Assembly (NCBI GenBank): GCA_022614805.1 | Contig: JAKEHY010000020.1 | Coordinates: 1-64,000 of the forward strand | Length of the DNA stretch: 64,000 nucleotides | DNA from: Candidatus Zixiibacteriota bacterium | GTDB taxonomy: Bacteria; Zixibacteria; MSB-5A5; DSPP01 | Reading direction: 5' to 3' | Part shown: positions 60,334 through 64,000 of the stretch, piece after piece | Layout: the number at the start of each line of letters is the position of its first letter | How positions within the stretch are numbered: position 1 is the first letter of the stretch | Position numbers and translations under genes: made by a program | Notes under the pieces: model-generated | Database searches by the model: none | Seen by the model: the letters and a program-made list of their open reading frames with translations, nothing else | What the model was told of the DNA's origin: nothing

Positions 60334-61232
60334 ACCGAAAGGTTTTCACTTTCCTTCGCTGGACCGCGGTCGCCTTGATTTTCTTTTTCCTGGGGAAAAA
60401 AGTGGCCGCCGACTGGCAGGCCGTCCGGCAGTACGAGTGGAAGATAAATTACTTCTGGCTGGTTTTTTCCCTCTTCATCCTTTTGGGGAACTTCGTTTAC
60501 CTCTCCTGGGTCTGGAGCGAGATTTTGAAAATTTTCGGCAAGAACTTGAAACTCCGCAAGGCCTTCAGGATTTCCTACCTTTCCAATCTGGCCCGCTACC
60601 TGCCCGGCCGCATCTGGCAGTATGTCAGCCTGGTGGCGATGTGCGAGCGGGAGGGGATTTCCAAAAGCACCTCGACGGCCTCCTTCGTTTTAAGCCAGCT
60701 CATCAACATTCCGGCCGCGCTGCTTTTGATTCTAATCAGCGGGGTGCTCCCCCCTCTCGCCCGGCAAGGTTGGATACAGGATGCCATCTGGATTCTGGGA
60801 GGCGCCGTAACGCTCGGAGCTTTGATTGTGATTTCCCGGCCCAAATGGACGGAAAAAACCCTGCTCTGGTTGCTTCGCAAAGTGGAAAAAACGGAGCCGG
60901 TGGTCGCCTTGAAGAAAACTTCGCTGGCGGGTATATTCGTCTCCTATGCGTTTGGCTGGTTTTTGCACGGGGCCGCTTTTTTCTTTTTCGTGGTCGCCGT
61001 AACCTCCTCGGCGGAAAATTTCTTTCCCATCGTGGGAGCCTACGTGGCCGCTTACCTGGTCGGCTATTTGAGCGTTTTCACCCCCGGGGGCCTGGGGGTG
61101 CGCGAGGCGGTTCTGGCCTTGATTTTGAGCCTCTATTTTCCCGATTCGGTCGCCATTTTAATTTCCACCCTCTCCCGCATCTGGGTCGTTCTGGGTGAAA
61201 CCACGGGCGTCCTGGTGGCCTGGAAGCTATAA
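60330..61232 (+). CDS. LPG-synthase transmembrane family flippase-like protein
   Basis: A 300-residue membrane protein of the lysylphosphatidylglycerol-synthase transmembrane/UPF0104 type (YISYLSNLARYLPGRIWQY-like pattern: RISYLSNLARYLPGRIWQYV, and VFTPGGLGVREAVLALIL). About seven helices. Such proteins are often linked to glycolipid or cell-wall precursor export. TTG at 60330 overlapping the TGA of the preceding gene is taken as start. It ends directly before the YfhO-like gene. Confidence 0.82.
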   Translation: MNRKVFTFLRWTAVALIFFFLGKKVAADWQAVRQYEWKINYFWLVFSLFILLGNFVYLSWVWSEILKIFGKNLKLRKAFRISYLSNLARYLPGRIWQYVSLVAMCEREGISKSTSTASFVLSQLINIPAALLLILISGVLPPLARQGWIQDAIWILGGAVTLGALIVISRPKWTEKTLLWLLRKVEKTEPVVALKKTSLAGIFVSYAFGWFLHGAAFFFFVVAVTSSAENFFPIVGAYVAAYLVGYLSVFTPGGLGVREAVLALILSLYFPDSVAILISTLSRIWVVLGETTGVLVAWKL

Positions 61233-63671
61233 ATGGTTGAAAAGAAGAACAAATCGGCGCTCAAAAAACCGACCCCAACTTCCTACTGGTGGGAAAACGA
61301 AAAGTTGTTCCCCTGGCTGCCGCTGGGGGTCTATTTTGTCTTGGTAATTATTCTTTTTGCCGAGTTTGTCTTCTCGGAAAGAATGCTGGCCGGCTCGGAC
61401 ACCCTGCAGGCGGGGATTTTCTTCCGCTCCTTTTTGGTCGAGTTTTTCAAAAACTACGGCCACGTCCCGCAGTGGAACCCCTACATTTTCGGCGGGATGC
61501 CGTTCGTGGACGCCTTCCACGGCGACATTTTTTATCCGTTGAGTTTTCTCAAGTTTTTAATGCCGCTCGACCGCGCCCTGGGCTGGATTCAAATTATCCA
61601 CATCTTTCTGGCCGGCGGCTTTATGTATGCCTGCGCCCGCCGGTTCGGTGCCAACTATCTCGGCGCCTTCACTTCCGGTCTTTTTTATATGCTCTCCACC
61701 TACCTTGTTTCCTTGGTCAGCCCCGGACACGACGGCAAGATTTTCGTCACCGCCCTTTTTCCATTGGCACTCCTTTTTATGGAAGCGGCCTTTCATGGAA
61801 AACCGTTTCCAAACTCGCTTCTAATGGGGGGTGTTTTGGGCTTGATTTGGCTCACCCCTCACCCCCAGATGGCCTATTTCGCCCACCTCGCGCTCGCTTT
61901 TTACGCCGCTTACCGGCTCATCGAGAAAATCTGGAGGCCGAGAGCTTGGAGTTGGGCAGTCTTGCGCTCGACGGCCCTGGCTCTCGGCGTAGCCGTCGGT
62001 CTGGGCATTTCCGCCGTCCAGATGTGGCCGGGGGTCAACTACGTCAATAATTATTCCCCCCGGGCCGAAGACCGCGGTTACGAATGGGCCACCTCTTGGT
62101 CGATGCACACGGAGGAACTGGTAGGGCAATTTGTTGGCGGCTTTTCGGGGATGATGACCCAAGCCGAGCAAAGCTACTGGGGGCGAAACCCGTTCAAGGA
62201 CAATTCCGAATACACCGGGCTGGTCGCCCTGCTTTTGGCTTTGGCCGGCGTGGTTTTGTGGAAAGAGCGGAAGAAGTGGTTTTTCGCCGCCCTGGGGCTT
62301 TTCGCCCTCATTTACGCACTCGGCGCCACCACTCCCCTCTTTAAACTTTTTTACTATCTGATTCCACAGGTAAAAAAGATGCGCGCCCCAAGTATGATAA
62401 TGTTTCTTTTTTCCTTTTCGGGGGCGCTTTTGGCCGGGTTCGGCATTCAAGCGCTGCTGACGGGTTTGAATGAGCTGAACGAAAGAATGAAAAAACGCCT
62501 GTTTGTGACTCTGGGTACGGTCGTCGGCATTGTCCTGCTCCTGACCTTGACGGTCACGTTTGCAGGCAGGGGCCTTTCCGGTTTTTGGAAAGGGATTTTT
62601 TATTCCGATATGCCCCCCTTCAAGGAATCCTTCCTGCAGGCCAATTTCTCCAAAATCGCCGGCCGCTGCTGGCTGGCCCTGTTCCTCGGGGGAATATCGC
62701 TCGGTCTAATCTGGCTCTATTTCAAAAGAAGTGTAGCCGCCTCCGTCCTGGTTGCGGCCCTGCTTTTCATTGGCATGTTAGATTTATTCCGTATGGATAA
62801 AAACTTTATTGAAACTACGAGTTTGGAAACCCACTTCAGCCCTCACCCGTTGGTGGATGCCATTAAATCCGACCCGGTGCCCAGCCGGACATTCGTTCCA
62901 CCCCAAACCCTTTCCGGCCTGCCGGGCATCGGCACGGAAGATTACCTCCCCTACTTCGGCATCGAAACCGTCACCGGCTACCACGGCAACCAGCTGCGCT
63001 ATTACGAGGATTTCATTGGCGGAAAATCGTTCGCCAATCTGGGGAACCTGAATTTCCTGAAGTTGCTCAATACCCGCTACTTGGTCAGCCGGGATTCTTT
63101 TTCGATGCCGGGGGTTCTGGAAATGGCCGGCCATTACGGCGGGGTCTATTTGTACAGCAACCTTACCGCCCCCCCCCGCGCCTTCGCCGTGTTCAACTAT
63201 GAGGTCGTGAAAAACTGGAACGAGGCCATTGAGCAAATCCGGCAGCCGGCTTTCAACCCGGCCAAAACGATTTTCGTAGCCGAAGACCCGGCTCCCCCTG
63301 GTTGGCAGCCGGATACCTCGGCGGCCTTGATAGTCGCCGAAATTACCGACCGGCAGATAGAATCCTATAAAACATCAGTAAACCTTCCCAAACCGGGGTT
63401 TTTGTTCTTGAGCGAAAATTTTTACCCGAACTGGAGGGCCTACGCGAACGGTCAGGAATTAAAAGTGTATCAAGCTGACGTAGCATTCAGGGCGGTCTAT
63501 CTGCCGTCTGGCAATCATACCGTTGAATGGCGCTACGTGCCGACGCTCTACAAAAAAGCCCGCCTTGTGACCTGGCTTTCCTCCCTGATTGTGCTTTTGG
63601 CGGCCGGATATTCCCTGGTTCTATGGCGCCGGAAAGAAAAAATCCCAACAGAAACCGCCCCTCCCGCATAG
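61233..63671 (+). CDS. YfhO-family membrane protein
   Basis: An 812-residue GT-C-like integral membrane protein of the YfhO family. It has about 12 helices (PWLPLGVYFVLVIILFAEFV near residue 30, AFTSGLFYMLSTYLVSLVSP, LVALLLALAGVVLWKERKKW, and a C-terminal WLSSLIVLLAAGYSLVLW) with the early loop EFFKNYGHVPQWNPYIFGGM-like pattern typical of the family (PQWNPYIFGGMPFVDAFHGD). A large soluble C-terminal part follows. YfhO modifies teichoic acids with sugars in Gram-positives; here the acceptor is unknown. It starts one base after the previous stop and lies directly before the DPM1-like gene. Confidence 0.87.
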   Translation: MVEKKNKSALKKPTPTSYWWENEKLFPWLPLGVYFVLVIILFAEFVFSERMLAGSDTLQAGIFFRSFLVEFFKNYGHVPQWNPYIFGGMPFVDAFHGDIFYPLSFLKFLMPLDRALGWIQIIHIFLAGGFMYACARRFGANYLGAFTSGLFYMLSTYLVSLVSPGHDGKIFVTALFPLALLFMEAAFHGKPFPNSLLMGGVLGLIWLTPHPQMAYFAHLALAFYAAYRLIEKIWRPRAWSWAVLRSTALALGVAVGLGISAVQMWPGVNYVNNYSPRAEDRGYEWATSWSMHTEELVGQFVGGFSGMMTQAEQSYWGRNPFKDNSEYTGLVALLLALAGVVLWKERKKWFFAALGLFALIYALGATTPLFKLFYYLIPQVKKMRAPSMIMFLFSFSGALLAGFGIQALLTGLNELNERMKKRLFVTLGTVVGIVLLLTLTVTFAGRGLSGFWKGIFYSDMPPFKESFLQANFSKIAGRCWLALFLGGISLGLIWLYFKRSVAASVLVAALLFIGMLDLFRMDKNFIETTSLETHFSPHPLVDAIKSDPVPSRTFVPPQTLSGLPGIGTEDYLPYFGIETVTGYHGNQLRYYEDFIGGKSFANLGNLNFLKLLNTRYLVSRDSFSMPGVLEMAGHYGGVYLYSNLTAPPRAFAVFNYEVVKNWNEAIEQIRQPAFNPAKTIFVAEDPAPPGWQPDTSAALIVAEITDRQIESYKTSVNLPKPGFLFLSENFYPNWRAYANGQELKVYQADVAFRAVYLPSGNHTVEWRYVPTLYKKARLVTWLSSLIVLLAAGYSLVLWRRKEKIPTETAPPA

Positions 63672-64000
63672 ATGAAGGCCTTAGTCATCATCCCGACCTA
63701 CAACGAAAAGGAAAACATTGAAAAAATCGCCCCGGCGGCCTTGGCGGCCGACCCGTCTATTTCGGTTTTGATTGTGGACGACAGCTCCCCCGATGGCACG
63801 GGGGAAATGGCCGACCGGATGGCGGCTCAAAACAACCGGATTTTCGTTTTGCACCGGGAGAAAAAAAACGGGCTGGGGCAGGCCTATCTGGCCGGTTTCA
63901 AATGGGGATTGGAAAAAAATTTCGACTGCCTTTTCGAAATGGACGCCGACTTTTCGCACGACCCCAAATACCTGCCGGATTTTCTAAAAGCGGTTCTCGA
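63672..64000 (+). CDS. Polyprenol monophosphomannose synthase-like GT2, 5' part (cut by window edge)
   Basis: The first 109 residues of a DPM1-like transferase are visible: MKALVIIPTYNEKENIEKIA, VLIVDDSSPDGTGEMADRMA, KNGLGQAYLAGFKWGLEKNF and the acceptor motif FEMDADFSHDPKYLP. It transfers mannose or glucose from a nucleotide sugar to polyprenyl phosphate. It starts immediately after the YfhO-like gene and is open at the window end. Confidence 0.92.
   Translation, partial: MKALVIIPTYNEKENIEKIAPAALAADPSISVLIVDDSSPDGTGEMADRMAAQNNRIFVLHREKKNGLGQAYLAGFKWGLEKNFDCLFEMDADFSHDPKYLPDFLKAVL

Noticed and set aside
1-64000. tRNA or rRNA genes
   Set aside because: Reading the gaps between genes for T-arm-like GGTTCGA patterns and cloverleaf-sized pairing gave nothing; a covariance-model search would be decisive.

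Overview
The window reads as one contiguous piece of a chromosome (roughly 55% GC by eye) from a Gram-negative bacterium, probably an uncultured lineage related to the FCB group (Zixibacteria/Marinimicrobia/Calditrichota-like). The evidence is two secreted proteins ending in Por/type IX secretion (T9SS) type A sorting domains with the YPNPFNP motif, an outer-membrane TolC/MacAB-type exporter, type IV pilus motors next to an MglA GTPase, and a membrane pyrophosphatase. No tRNA, rRNA, CRISPR array, transposase, integrase or phage gene was found. The phylum assignment is inference.

Layout. (1) 1-6457, minus strand: valS, a DUF4139 protein, a TPR lipoprotein-like or periplasmic protein, a terminator, then the start of priA (cut by the window edge). 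mazG runs the other way from 6578. (2) 7398-13901, minus strand: a YIP1 membrane protein, TolC, MacA, a LolD/MacB-type ATPase and two FtsX-type permeases, which form one efflux operon. (3) 13902-16276: a repeat-rich spacer, a TPR protein with a Fis-type DNA-binding end, and a small secreted protein overlapping it. (4) 16277-18619: the H+-pumping pyrophosphatase hppA, with a perfect CRP-like palindrome upstream. (5) 18919-21527, plus strand: two minor-pilin-like genes behind a sigma-54-like promoter. (6) 21587-27353, minus strand: a DNRLRE-domain protein and two T9SS cargo proteins. (7) 27446-38722, minus strand: a PilS-like histidine kinase, then, separated by a terminator, the motility operon with a PATAN (DUF4388) protein, a small membrane protein, four roadblock/LC7 proteins, an MglA GTPase with a long tail, and PilB, PilT, PilC. 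(8) 38873-42718: comEC and murJ; rpsT diverges at 42761. (9) 43025-48797: a geranylgeranyl-reductase-family flavoprotein, a ferredoxin, a CsgG/FlgO-like protein, a 67-residue orphan and a Ser/Thr kinase with TPRs. (10) 49018-59189, plus strand: an aldehyde dehydrogenase, a cyclic-2,3-diphosphoglycerate-synthetase-like GTPase, carbamate kinase, a CCA-adding enzyme, sucC, sucD, ndk, mdh, icd. (11) 59191-64000: an envelope glycan set (GT2, LPG-synthase-like flippase, YfhO, DPM1-like synthase cut by the edge).

How it fits together. The most distinctive block is region 7. An MglA Ras-like switch, four differently anchored roadblock proteins (soluble, soluble, membrane-anchored, TPR-fused) and a PATAN protein carrying the same tandem motif as the PilB N-terminus sit in one transcription unit with the pilus extension and retraction motors. 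This looks like a polarity and output module for twitching motility. ComEC beside it suggests the pili may also serve DNA uptake, although its nuclease-like domain appears degenerate. Regions 9-10 are central metabolism, with the late TCA enzymes translationally coupled. Several families of small palindromic repeats sit between genes, and one common dispersed repeat has become part of a signal peptide.
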